Position numbers and translations under genes: made by a program
From: Flavobacterium proteolyticum
Lineage (GTDB): Bacteria > Bacteroidota > Bacteroidia > Flavobacteriales > Flavobacteriaceae
Assembly: GCF_015223105.1 (NCBI RefSeq)
Contig: NZ_JADFTZ010000003.1
Coordinates: 186,001 to 250,000 of the forward strand
Reading direction: 5' to 3'
DNA length: 64,000 nucleotides
In this document: one piece after another, positions 7,772 through 14,490 of the stretch
Numbering within the stretch: position 1 is the stretch's first letter
Layout of the letters: each line of letters opens with the position of its first letter
The notes under the pieces: generated by a model
Seen by the model: only the letters and a program-made list of their open reading frames with translations
Databases searched by the model: none
Told to the model about the DNA's origin: nothing

Positions 7772-8080
7772 TTATTCTGTTGGTCCTTCCCAATTAGAAA
7801 AACCGCCTAATAAGTTAAAAGTGTTTTCAAAACCTAATTGTTCCATGGCGTTGCAAGCGTTGGCACTACGTACTCCAGCCGCACAATACACATAATAGTT
7901 TTTCGATTTATCTAACTCCTCTACTCTATAAATAAAACCTTGTCCTTTATAAATATCGATATTAATTGCACCTGGAATATAACCAGCGTTAAATTCGTCT
8001 TCGGTACGAACATCTACTATTACGCCATTTGCATCTTGCAAAAACTGGCTCCACCACGTATTTTGATCTAAGTTTGTCAT
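7772..8080 (-). CDS. Single-domain rhodanese-like sulfurtransferase
   Basis: A 102-residue protein consisting of one rhodanese domain. It has the N-terminal VDVRTEDEFNAGYIPGAINI motif and an active-site loop starting at the cysteine of YCAAGVRSANAC. Proteins of this type move sulfane sulfur or act in redox and cyanide chemistry; the natural acceptor cannot be told from sequence. There is no signal peptide, so it is cytoplasmic. A perfect -7 element (8095-8102) lies 14 bp upstream. It is divergent from the MarR regulator at 8208 and shares the 127-bp gap that holds two palindromic operators, although those sit nearer to marR. Confidence 0.9.
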   Translation of the reverse strand: MTNLDQNTWWSQFLQDANGVIVDVRTEDEFNAGYIPGAINIDIYKGQGFIYRVEELDKSKNYYVYCAAGVRSANACNAMEQLGFENTFNLLGGFSNWEGPTE

Positions 8081-8094
8081 CTTTATTTTTTTTC

Positions 8095-8102
8095 CAAAAG
8101 TA
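8095..8102 (-). promoter_or_regulatory. -7 element of the rhodanese gene
   Basis: TACTTTTG on the minus strand, a perfect TAnnTTTG match, 14 bp before the start codon. Confidence 0.6.
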
Positions 8103-8148
8103 CTATCAAAAAATACATTTTAAAAACTTTAACAAAAATTTATCAAAC

Positions 8149-8164
8149 ATTTGTACATACAAAT
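8149..8164. promoter_or_regulatory. MarR operator, distal copy
   Basis: Palindrome ATTTGTA-CA-TACAAAT with 7-bp arms, identical to the copy exactly 30 bp downstream. It lies within an 18-bp direct repeat (8147-8164 and 8177-8194). Confidence 0.75.
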
Positions 8165-8175
8165 AAAATATTTAC

Positions 8176-8194
8176 TACATTTGTACATACAAAT
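8176..8194 (+). promoter_or_regulatory. MarR promoter -7 element overlapped by the proximal operator
   Basis: TACATTTG (8176-8183) matches TAnnTTTG. The palindrome ATTTGTA-CA-TACAAAT (8179-8194) overlaps it and covers the predicted start site. Binding there should block transcription of the marR-nitroreductase-yceI genes, the usual arrangement for MarR autorepression. Confidence 0.75.
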
Positions 8195-8207
8195 TTTACA
8201 ACATCAA

Positions 8208-8660
8208 ATGAGAATAGAAGAAATCATAAAACCTAATACTCCTATGGCAATGGAGAAGAAAACATTACTTAACGTAATGTATACTCAAAATGTCATTTCG
8301 GAAAAGTTTAATGAGATATTAAAACCATTTGACCTTTCCCCTGAACAATTTAATGTGTTACGCATCTTAAGAGGTCAGAAAGGAAAACCTGCTAATATGT
8401 GTATGATACAAGAACGCATGATTGCGAAAACCAGTAATACCACACGTTTGGTTGACAAATTGTTATTAAAAGAATTAGTGCTTAGAGAAGTTTGCCCAAT
8501 CAATCGTCGTAAGATGGAGATTACTATTACGGAGAAAGGTTTGGAACTTTTACTACAATTGGATCCTTTAGTAGAAGCTCACGAACAATCATTCTCTCAA
8601 AATTTGACCGTTGCAGAATTAGAATTATTAAACGAATTGCTTGAAAAATTTAGAAATTAA
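8208..8660 (+). CDS. MarR-family transcriptional regulator
   Basis: A 150-residue winged-helix repressor of the MarR family. The DNA-binding core (about 45-115) includes LSPEQFNVLRILRGQKGK, the recognition-helix region MIAKTSNTTRLVDKLL and the wing CPINRRKMEITITEKG. The frame is open from 8151, but that start lies inside the operator and upstream of the -7 element, so the ATG at 8208 is used. It leads a nitroreductase (16 bp gap) and a YceI protein on the same strand, and two identical palindromes occupy its promoter. MarR proteins in such settings often respond to oxidants or phenolic compounds; the ligand is not evident here. Confidence 0.9.
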   Translation: MRIEEIIKPNTPMAMEKKTLLNVMYTQNVISEKFNEILKPFDLSPEQFNVLRILRGQKGKPANMCMIQERMIAKTSNTTRLVDKLLLKELVLREVCPINRRKMEITITEKGLELLLQLDPLVEAHEQSFSQNLTVAELELLNELLEKFRN

Positions 8661-8676
8661 AAACCCAAAAATTACT

Positions 8677-9309
8677 ATGACAAATTTTATAGAAAATCAA
8701 AAATGGCGTTATGCTACTAAAAAATTCGATGCTACTAAAAAAGTATCAGCATCAGATTTAGAAACTTTAAAAGAAGCTATCCAATTAAGTACTTCTTCTT
8801 ACGGTTTACAATTATACAAAGTATTCATCATCGAAAATCCTGAAGTAAGAGCGCAATTACAACCAGCTTCTTGGGGTCAATCACAAATTGTTGAGGCTTC
8901 TCACCTATTGGTATTTGCTAACATTGTAGATGTTAAAGAAAGTGATATTGATGCTTATGTTCAAAACATTGCAGATACAAGAGGTTTATCAGTTGAGGAT
9001 TTAAAAGGATATTCAGACTTCATGAAATCGAAAATTGTTCCTTTACCAGTGGAACAAAAAGCAGTTTGGACTTCAAAACAAACGTATTTGGCTTTAGGAA
9101 ATCTTTTAAATGCTGCTGCAGAATTAAAAATCGATGTTACTCCAATGGAAGGTTTTGAACCAGAAAAATACAATGAAATTTTAGGTTTCAATGCCTTAGG
9201 ATTAAACGCTTCATTAGTAGCAGCTGTTGGATACCGTCATGAAGAAGACACAACACAACACTATGCAAAAGTTAGAAAACCAAAACAAGAATTATTTACT
9301 ACTATTTAA
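8677..9309 (+). CDS. NAD(P)H-dependent nitroreductase-family oxidoreductase
   Basis: A 210-residue FMN-dependent oxidoreductase of the nitroreductase (NfsB-like) family, starting MTNFIENQKWRYATKKFD. Family features are the RYATKKFD N-terminus, LKEAIQLSTSSYGLQLYKVFII (quoted in parts), the ASHLLVFAN strand, and the C-terminal GFEPEKYNEILGF and AVGYRHEED. Substrates in the family include quinones and nitroaromatics. The ATG at 8677 is preferred over an in-frame ATG at 8641, which would overlap the marR gene. It is likely cotranscribed with marR and yceI, so it belongs to a small inducible stress or detoxification unit. Confidence 0.88.
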   Translation: MTNFIENQKWRYATKKFDATKKVSASDLETLKEAIQLSTSSYGLQLYKVFIIENPEVRAQLQPASWGQSQIVEASHLLVFANIVDVKESDIDAYVQNIADTRGLSVEDLKGYSDFMKSKIVPLPVEQKAVWTSKQTYLALGNLLNAAAELKIDVTPMEGFEPEKYNEILGFNALGLNASLVAAVGYRHEEDTTQHYAKVRKPKQELFTTI

Positions 9310-9343
9310 TTATAACCATTAACATTTAAAAACAATTCAAAAC

Positions 9344-9910
9344 ATGAAAAATTTCAAATCAATCGCTTTAGCTCTTGTAGCTTTCGTATCATTTGCAACT
9401 ACTGCACAAACGGGTAAAAAAGTAGATGCTTCAAAAAGTACTATCAACTGGGTTGGTAAAAAAGTAACTGGATCTCACGAAGGTACAATTACTTTAAAAG
9501 AAGGAACTTTAATTTTCAAAGGAAAAAAATTAGTAGGTGGAAACTTTACAGTTGACATGACTACAATTAATACAACTGATTTAGAAGGTAAAGGAAAAGC
9601 AAACTTAGATGGTCACTTAAAATCTGACGATTTCTTTGGTGTTGAAAAATTCCCAACGGCTACTTTAGTTATCAAATCACTTGGTGAAAAAGGAAATGGT
9701 GTTTACGCTGTAACTGCTGATTTAACAATCAAAGGGAAAACAGAATCAATCAAATTTGATTTAACTGTTGGAAAAAATGCTGCTGAAACTTCTTTAAAAG
9801 TTGACAGAACTAAATACGGAATCCAATACGGATCTGGAAGTTTCTTCGACAACTTAGGAGACAAAACAATCAGCGACGAATTCGAATTAAAAGTGAAATT
9901 AGTATTCTAA
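9344..9910 (+). CDS. YceI-family periplasmic protein
   Basis: A 188-residue secreted protein. A signal peptide (about 1-21, ending TTAQ) precedes a YceI domain, a lipocalin-like barrel that binds isoprenoid or other amphiphilic molecules in family members. Typical motifs are STINWVGKKVTGSHEGTI, GHLKSDDFFGVEKFPTA and the C-terminal SDEFELKVKLVF. It is the third gene of the marR operon, 34 bp after the nitroreductase, and ends at a strong bidirectional terminator. The pairing with MarR and a nitroreductase recurs in Flavobacteriaceae as I know them, and suggests quinone or redox-active lipid handling. That last point is inference. Confidence 0.9.
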   Translation: MKNFKSIALALVAFVSFATTAQTGKKVDASKSTINWVGKKVTGSHEGTITLKEGTLIFKGKKLVGGNFTVDMTTINTTDLEGKGKANLDGHLKSDDFFGVEKFPTATLVIKSLGEKGNGVYAVTADLTIKGKTESIKFDLTVGKNAAETSLKVDRTKYGIQYGSGSFFDNLGDKTISDEFELKVKLVF

Positions 9911-9937
9911 TTGAACTGGGAAACTTTGCTATGAAAA

Positions 9938-9973
9938 ACAAAAAAGCCTTGAATTTCTTCAAGGCTTTTTTGT
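9938..9973. terminator. Bidirectional terminator between yceI and the convergent gene
   Basis: A perfect 16-bp inverted repeat (9938-9953 and 9958-9973, core AAAAAAGCCTTGAA) with a TTTC loop and T-runs on both strands. Confidence 0.88.
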
Positions 9974-9999
9974 TTTTTTATTCTAGAAAAGAGCAATGA

Positions 10000-10803
10000 T
10001 TATTCTTCTAACATTTTCTCAAAAGCTTCTCTAGTTATCAGATTTAAAGTATCTTTTTCACAATCCCAAATGGAAACATACTTTTCAGAAATGACAAAGT
10101 GTTCTTTCAAATTGTAAAGTTTTCCATAAAGCATTAATGTACAAATATCTGTCGAAGTTATGAACTCGCCAGTTTCTGGTAAATGACTGTGCATTGTAGC
10201 TTCAATTTCTTTATCTCCATCAATTTTAATTGGTATAATATTTTTATGCAATGCTTTACGATTTAACAATTTATTATTCTTATCAAAATTTAATAAATAA
10301 TCGTTTCCAAGAATGATAACATTATTAACTTTTGGTCCAGTTAAAACAAATACTTTCTTCTCTTTTTTATTAATTATTGGAACAACATTAAAACTTGTAT
10401 TATTATAATGTTTAAAAATAGTATCGGAATAAATAATATTCATAGCTTCTTTTCTAAGCTCGAAATAGTCCAATTCATTTTTGGTGAATTCTCTTTCTTT
10501 TAAATCGGCTTTTGCAGTTTCCAATTTAATTTTAGCTTCAAAATTGATGGTGCCAATAACTTTTGGCTTATCATCTTTTGAAAAGAATATACACTTTGGA
10601 ACATCTTTATCGGTATAAGAAAAGTAACCACCAATATTTTCCTTATTCTTATAAAGTTCTATAAAAATATCGGTTCCATACCAAGAAGCCATTTCTGAAT
10701 TATAAAGCATTTTGCCTTCATCTACTATTTTAGCAGTTTCTTTATCTAAATTAGATTGACCAAAAGCGGTAATTCCAATGAAGATGATAAGTAATTTTCT
10801 CAT
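10000..10803 (-). CDS. Exported protein of unknown function with a JAMM-like HxH...D motif
   Basis: A 267-residue protein with a signal peptide (about 1-16, ending ITAFGQ) that I cannot assign to a named family. The middle is rich in Lys and Glu. Near the C-terminus, MHSHLPETGEFITSTDICT (H205, H207, D219) resembles the metal-binding signature of JAMM/MPN+ isopeptidases (H-x-H-x7-S-x2-D), with one extra residue and Thr for Ser. Preceding strands such as KKVFVLTGP and NVIILGNDYLL would fit that fold. A perfect -7 element (10826-10833) precedes it. It converges with yceI. An enzymatic role is a hypothesis only. Confidence 0.7.
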   Translation of the reverse strand: MRKLLIIFIGITAFGQSNLDKETAKIVDEGKMLYNSEMASWYGTDIFIELYKNKENIGGYFSYTDKDVPKCIFFSKDDKPKVIGTINFEAKIKLETAKADLKEREFTKNELDYFELRKEAMNIIYSDTIFKHYNNTSFNVVPIINKKEKKVFVLTGPKVNNVIILGNDYLLNFDKNNKLLNRKALHKNIIPIKIDGDKEIEATMHSHLPETGEFITSTDICTLMLYGKLYNLKEHFVISEKYVSIWDCEKDTLNLITREAFEKMLEE

Positions 10804-10825
10804 TGTTTAATTGGTGTTAAAGTTC

Positions 10826-10833
10826 CAAATATA
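10826..10833 (-). promoter_or_regulatory. -7 element of the exported-protein gene
   Basis: TATATTTG on the minus strand matches TAnnTTTG perfectly, 22 bp upstream of the ATG. A short inverted repeat, TACGGA-AA-TCCGTA (10855-10868), lies just upstream, near the -33 region, and could be an operator. Confidence 0.6.
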
Positions 10834-10879
10834 AGAAATTACTTTCATGATAAATACGGAAATCCGTAAAGTAGAAAAT

Positions 10880-11422
10880 TTAAGGCAACGTCACTTCTCC
10901 TAAAAACAATGTCCAAACTTCTTTTTTAGTGGTTCCAAATGTCTTAACAACAGGTTTAAATCCTATTTTTTGGTAATATTGAAACTTCATTGGGATTTTG
11001 TTTTGCGTTATTGTAAGTTGGTATTGCGTAGTCCAATAATCCGTTGCCACAATCGAATTTTCAAAATTGGAAACTGAAAATGAGTAGTTTTTATTCGTGA
11101 TTTTATCAATCAATTCATTCAATGAAATAGTAGCGTTTTCAGTTGAGGTAAAATCGATAACTTTTATATTTTCGCTTTCAAATAAGCTGTAAATAGTGGT
11201 TTTTATTTCTGTTTTTAAAGTTTCCGATGTCGATTCACTTGATAATAAAGTCAAATATTGGTAATAGTCTTCCACTTTTAATGTCGCGCTTTCCTGGTAG
11301 GCTTTTACCGAAGCCATTGTAAAATTTGCCTTTATTGCCGATGACGCAGGCGTATTCACATTTTGCCCAAATAAAGAAAATGTAAATAGTAAAAACATAA
11401 AAATACAACTTATAGTAAACAT
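10880..11422 (-). CDS. Secreted protein of unknown function, coupled to the upstream membrane gene
   Basis: I do not recognise this family. From the ATG at 11422 the protein has 180 residues: a signal peptide (MFTISCIFMFLLFTFSLFGQ) and then a soluble, Thr/Ser-rich domain ending WTLFLGEVTLP. The frame is open back to 11482, but the upstream gene stops at 11426-11424. The arrangement TAA-G-ATG indicates translational coupling and makes 11422 the natural start. The coupling implies that this secreted protein works with the membrane-spanning product of the preceding gene, perhaps as its extracytoplasmic partner. Confidence 0.72.
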   Translation of the reverse strand: MFTISCIFMFLLFTFSLFGQNVNTPASSAIKANFTMASVKAYQESATLKVEDYYQYLTLLSSESTSETLKTEIKTTIYSLFESENIKVIDFTSTENATISLNELIDKITNKNYSFSVSNFENSIVATDYWTTQYQLTITQNKIPMKFQYYQKIGFKPVVKTFGTTKKEVWTLFLGEVTLP

Positions 11423-11423
11423 C

Positions 11424-12323
11424 TTATTCTTGTATAATTCGTATAAATTTAATCTCATTCTTTTCATTACTTTGAATATCAATCACTTTCATTCGCTTCA
11501 AAGCAACACTTGGAACAATCAACTTTTCTGAAAACTCATGTTTGTTGAAATATTCAATTCCCAAATCATTTTTCAACATCACTAAAACTTCTAAATCATC
11601 AGCTAAAATCTTTTGCAATTGCTCTTTTCGGGTTTCCCAATCTTTTATGTCTGATTTCATAAAACCTTTCAACATCATCGCATAATCGTCAGGTTGTAAG
11701 TTGATTTCGTTTGGATTTTCCTTTCCTAAAACAACCGTTTTATCTTTATAATACGGACTTTTCAATACAATTTTAGCACTTTCCTTAGCCGTAATTTGAA
11801 TTTTAGAATCTACAATTTCAATTGGTGTTTCTACATCATTTTCAATCATTACCGCTTTCACTTCTTCACTATTGATTTGTTCTTCGGTAAAGGCATTTTT
11901 TACTGGAATGGTTTGCACTTCTTCCCTATTCCAATAACGATACATAAAAATTCCCATCAAAAACAAACCGATAAACCCAACACTAAAAACCACTTTATTA
12001 TTTCGTTTTGGTTGGGCAACAATTGGAACAACTTCTTGTTTCCATTTAAACACATATTCATCCCAACCCGAATAACCGACCAATTGCGATAAAATATCTA
12101 ACATATCTTTTCGAGGCAATTTATCGTTGGTTTCGACTTTCAAATGCGTGTAAATCCATTTTTCGCTCACGGTTTGTTTTACTTGAACGGCAATCAAATC
12201 GATTAAATTTTGAATGTCTTGCGAACTAAACGTTTTCCAATTTCCCTCAAAATAAGGATACTGCTTCTGATAGGTCAAAAGCACATCGTTTTTAAGTTTA
12301 TAAAATACGTCTAATGGATTCAT
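11424..12323 (-). CDS. Single-pass membrane protein with a cytoplasmic N-domain, unknown function
   Basis: A 299-residue protein starting MNPLDVFYKLKND. Residues 1 to about 105 form a soluble helical domain that ends in the pattern LPRKDMLDILSQLVGYSGWDEYV. I associate that pattern with an uncharacterised cytoplasmic domain of Bacteroidota membrane proteins. One membrane helix follows (about 110-131), then a roughly 165-residue extracytoplasmic region. The start at 12323 is supported by a perfect -7 element at 12339-12346, which excludes the ATG at 12341. It is coupled to a secreted protein and divergent from a SIMPL-domain protein. A transmembrane signalling role is plausible but not shown. 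Confidence 0.72.
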   Translation of the reverse strand: MNPLDVFYKLKNDVLLTYQKQYPYFEGNWKTFSSQDIQNLIDLIAVQVKQTVSEKWIYTHLKVETNDKLPRKDMLDILSQLVGYSGWDEYVFKWKQEVVPIVAQPKRNNKVVFSVGFIGLFLMGIFMYRYWNREEVQTIPVKNAFTEEQINSEEVKAVMIENDVETPIEIVDSKIQITAKESAKIVLKSPYYKDKTVVLGKENPNEINLQPDDYAMMLKGFMKSDIKDWETRKEQLQKILADDLEVLVMLKNDLGIEYFNKHEFSEKLIVPSVALKRMKVIDIQSNEKNEIKFIRIIQE

Positions 12324-12338
12324 GAATTTAATTCGAGT

Positions 12339-12346
12339 CAAAAGTA
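12339..12346 (-). promoter_or_regulatory. -7 element of the membrane protein gene
   Basis: TACTTTTG on the minus strand, a perfect TAnnTTTG match, 15 bp before the ATG at 12323. Confidence 0.6.
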
Positions 12347-12367
12347 ATGGATTGCAATTTTTTTTCT

Positions 12368-12425
12368 ACTGTAAAACCACTGTAAATGTAGCGAAAAAAC
12401 TTTACAGCAACAGGAAAGTGGTTTT
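12368..12425. promoter_or_regulatory. Cluster of direct and inverted repeats in a divergent promoter region
   Basis: ACTGTAAA occurs twice, 11 bp apart (12368 and 12379), and its core occurs inverted as TTTACAG (12401-12407). A second inverted pair, AAAACCACT (12373-12381) and AGTGGTTTT (12417-12425), encloses this. The region lies between divergent genes and upstream of both -7 elements, so it is a candidate operator cluster. Confidence 0.5.
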
Positions 12426-12485
12426 GCCAAACGTTTTTCTTTTTTCGAAAGTACTATTGCAGTCAAATCATTAAAATATAAAATT

Positions 12486-13412
12486 ATGAAAACACAAGTT
12501 TCTTATTTAAACGGAAAAATCAAATGGATTATTGTAGCTTTAGTATTGACATTTGGTGTAGCTCAAGCACAAATTAGCGGCAATCAAATTTATGGAAATA
12601 ATCGCTACAACGAGAACAATTACAATCAGAATGGTTTGCCCAATAACACGGTTGTTTCTATCAACGACAATCATTTAACCGTTACTGTAAAAATGCTACT
12701 TAATAAAAAAGCCGATGGATTTGTCATTACATTAGGATTAAATCAAGAAGACGAAACGGTTTCAGGTTGCAGTAAAAAAATAAATACCCGAATTGATGGC
12801 TTTTTAGACAAAATTAAAGTGTTGGGAATCAAAAAAGAAAACTGCTACATCGATTTTATTTCGCAAACCAAAATTTATGATTTCAATGCCAATTTAGAAA
12901 CCGCGCAGCAAATTGACAAAGGTTTTGAAATTAAAAAGAACATCATTATTACAACTTCCAACGCCAATAGTTTGGAGAAATTAATTACGATAGCTTCCGA
13001 ATTTGAAATTCACGACATCATAAAAGTCGAATATTTTAATAATGACACCAATGCGATTCACAATTCGCTTTTTGATGAAGCCTTAGTTTTAGCCGAAGCA
13101 AAAAAAATCAGATACATGAAATCGTTTGGAAAGCGAGTAATTGGAACACCAAGTGCTACAGAAGAATTTGCAACGGTTTTCCCAAAAACACAATACAAAA
13201 TGTACCAAGCTTTTGAATCGGCAGAAATTGAAACCAATTACAACAATCGCAACCAATACCTAAAGAAGATCGCCCGAAAAAACAAAACATTCTACTACGA
13301 CGGAATTTCCAGTGCCGGTTTTGATAAAGTCATCAATCCCAACCAAACCGAAGTAGGTATTCAATATGTATTGACGCTTACGATGACATATAAAATTGAT
13401 ACTTCGATTTAA
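12486..13412 (+). CDS. SIMPL-domain (DUF541) envelope protein
   Basis: A 308-residue protein with a signal peptide (about 1-29, ending GVAQAQ), an Asn/Tyr-rich linker and a SIMPL domain. The domain signature is visible in GLNQEDETVSGCSKKINTRI (residues about 94-113) with the paired ISQTKIYDF and KGFEIKKNIIITTSN strands. E. coli YggE is a member of this family, linked to oxidative stress, and others bind signalling proteins; no common biochemical activity is established. It diverges from the membrane/secreted pair at 10880-12323, and the shared upstream region carries repeated ACTGTAAA elements. Its promoter is less clear (TACTATTG at 12452-12459, one mismatch). Confidence 0.78.
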   Translation: MKTQVSYLNGKIKWIIVALVLTFGVAQAQISGNQIYGNNRYNENNYNQNGLPNNTVVSINDNHLTVTVKMLLNKKADGFVITLGLNQEDETVSGCSKKINTRIDGFLDKIKVLGIKKENCYIDFISQTKIYDFNANLETAQQIDKGFEIKKNIIITTSNANSLEKLITIASEFEIHDIIKVEYFNNDTNAIHNSLFDEALVLAEAKKIRYMKSFGKRVIGTPSATEEFATVFPKTQYKMYQAFESAEIETNYNNRNQYLKKIARKNKTFYYDGISSAGFDKVINPNQTEVGIQYVLTLTMTYKIDTSI

Positions 13413-13432
13413 GAAAAGTTTGTGGAATAAAA

Positions 13433-13458
13433 AAAGCCCTGAAGTTATTCAGGGCTTT
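13433..13458. terminator. Bidirectional terminator between the SIMPL gene and tRNA-His
   Basis: Perfect 11-bp stem AAAGCCCTGAA (13433-13443) against TTCAGGGCTTT (13448-13458), loop GTTA. It ends the SIMPL gene on the plus strand and probably the tRNA-His transcript on the minus strand. Confidence 0.85.
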
Positions 13459-13469
13459 CCAATGTTAAG

Positions 13470-13544
<75 letters not shown>

Positions 13545-13560
13545 ATTTGTTTTGCGAGTG

Positions 13561-13590
13561 CAAATATAGGGGTTTACTTCTATCTTGCAA
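13561..13590 (-). promoter_or_regulatory. Promoter of tRNA-His
   Basis: On the minus strand TTG (13590-13588), a 19-nt spacer and TATATTTG (13568-13561) form a near-ideal Bacteroidota promoter. The predicted start is about 10 nt before the tRNA. Confidence 0.75.
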
Positions 13591-13618
13591 AGATTTTTTT
13601 TACTTTTTTACTACAATT

Positions 13619-14335
13619 TTATTTCAAATCGCCTAAGCTATTGACAGCCAAATATCTTTCAGTAGTAAAACCTTCAGCATATTCTACTCCTACTAGCCTT
13701 CCAAGGTCTTGAGCACGATATTTTACACTATCTAAAAAGTTTTTTGAAGTAATTGGTGAAACCGGTTCTTTTGAATTTGGATCATAAAACTGAGAACCAT
13801 AAGCCAACACAGAATCCATTTTTTTATCCATAAATTCAGAAATATCCACCACAAAATCAGGTTCAATATTTTGCCATTGGATGTAATGGTAAACTACTTT
13901 TGGTCGCCACGCTTCTTGAGCTTCGCCATTCAACTCGGTTTTAATTTGTCGCAATCCTGACAAAAAACAAGCATCGCTTACCAATTTACTTCCTTTACCG
14001 TGGTCAATGTGTCTATCCGTAATAGCGTTGCACAACACAATCTCTGGTTGGTATTTGCGAATCATTTCTATTACTTTCATTTGATGTGCTTCATCGTTTA
14101 CGAAGAAACCATCTCGCATATCTAAATTCTCACGCACCACAACCCCTAAAATCTCAGAAGCCTTAGCCGATTCCGCATTACGAATTTCAACTGAACCACG
14201 TGTACCAAGTTCGCCACGAGTTAAATCGATAATCCCGACTTTCTTTCCAAGGCTAACTTCTTTGGCAATCGTGCCGCTACAACCTAATTCTACATCGTCT
14301 GGATGCGCTCCAAAAGCTAATATGTCTAATTTCAT
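13619..14335 (-). CDS. bshB1: BshB1, N-acetylglucosaminyl-L-malate deacetylase (bacillithiol)
   Basis: A 238-residue zinc-dependent LmbE/PIG-L-family deacetylase. It starts MKLDILAFGAHPDDVELGCS with the metal motif AHPDD, continues with DLTRGELGTRG, and carries a second metal-site region DRHIDHGKGSKLV. The full pattern matches BshB1, which removes the acetyl group from GlcNAc-malate in the second step of bacillithiol synthesis. Bacillithiol is the main low-molecular-weight thiol of Firmicutes and many Bacteroidota. The other bsh genes are not in this window. It stands between tRNA-His and menF with about 150 bp of hairpin-rich DNA upstream. Confidence 0.92.
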   Translation of the reverse strand: MKLDILAFGAHPDDVELGCSGTIAKEVSLGKKVGIIDLTRGELGTRGSVEIRNAESAKASEILGVVVRENLDMRDGFFVNDEAHQMKVIEMIRKYQPEIVLCNAITDRHIDHGKGSKLVSDACFLSGLRQIKTELNGEAQEAWRPKVVYHYIQWQNIEPDFVVDISEFMDKKMDSVLAYGSQFYDPNSKEPVSPITSKNFLDSVKYRAQDLGRLVGVEYAEGFTTERYLAVNSLGDLK

Positions 14336-14355
14336 TTTTAAACTTTTATTTTTTC

Positions 14356-14487
14356 AAACACATAGAATCATAGATTTTCTTTGTGTTTATTTTAGTCGTT
14401 TTACTTAGCATAGTTTAAATAGCATTTCTATGTGAACTATTTAAAATACAATGCCTTTTAAAATTTTCTATGTGCCTATGTGTTTCA
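14356..14487. repeat. Hairpin-rich intergenic element with CTATGTG repeats
   Basis: The roughly 150-bp gap between bshB1 and menF has ends that are inverted copies of each other (AAACACATAG at 14356-14365 against CTATGTGTTT near 14476-14485, with further matching ATAGA steps). The middle holds a perfect 9-bp inverted repeat TTTAAATAG/CTATTTAAA. The octamer TCTATGTG recurs. It is built like a small non-coding palindromic repeat element; whether other copies exist in the genome cannot be seen here. Confidence 0.5.
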
Positions 14488-14490
14488 ATT

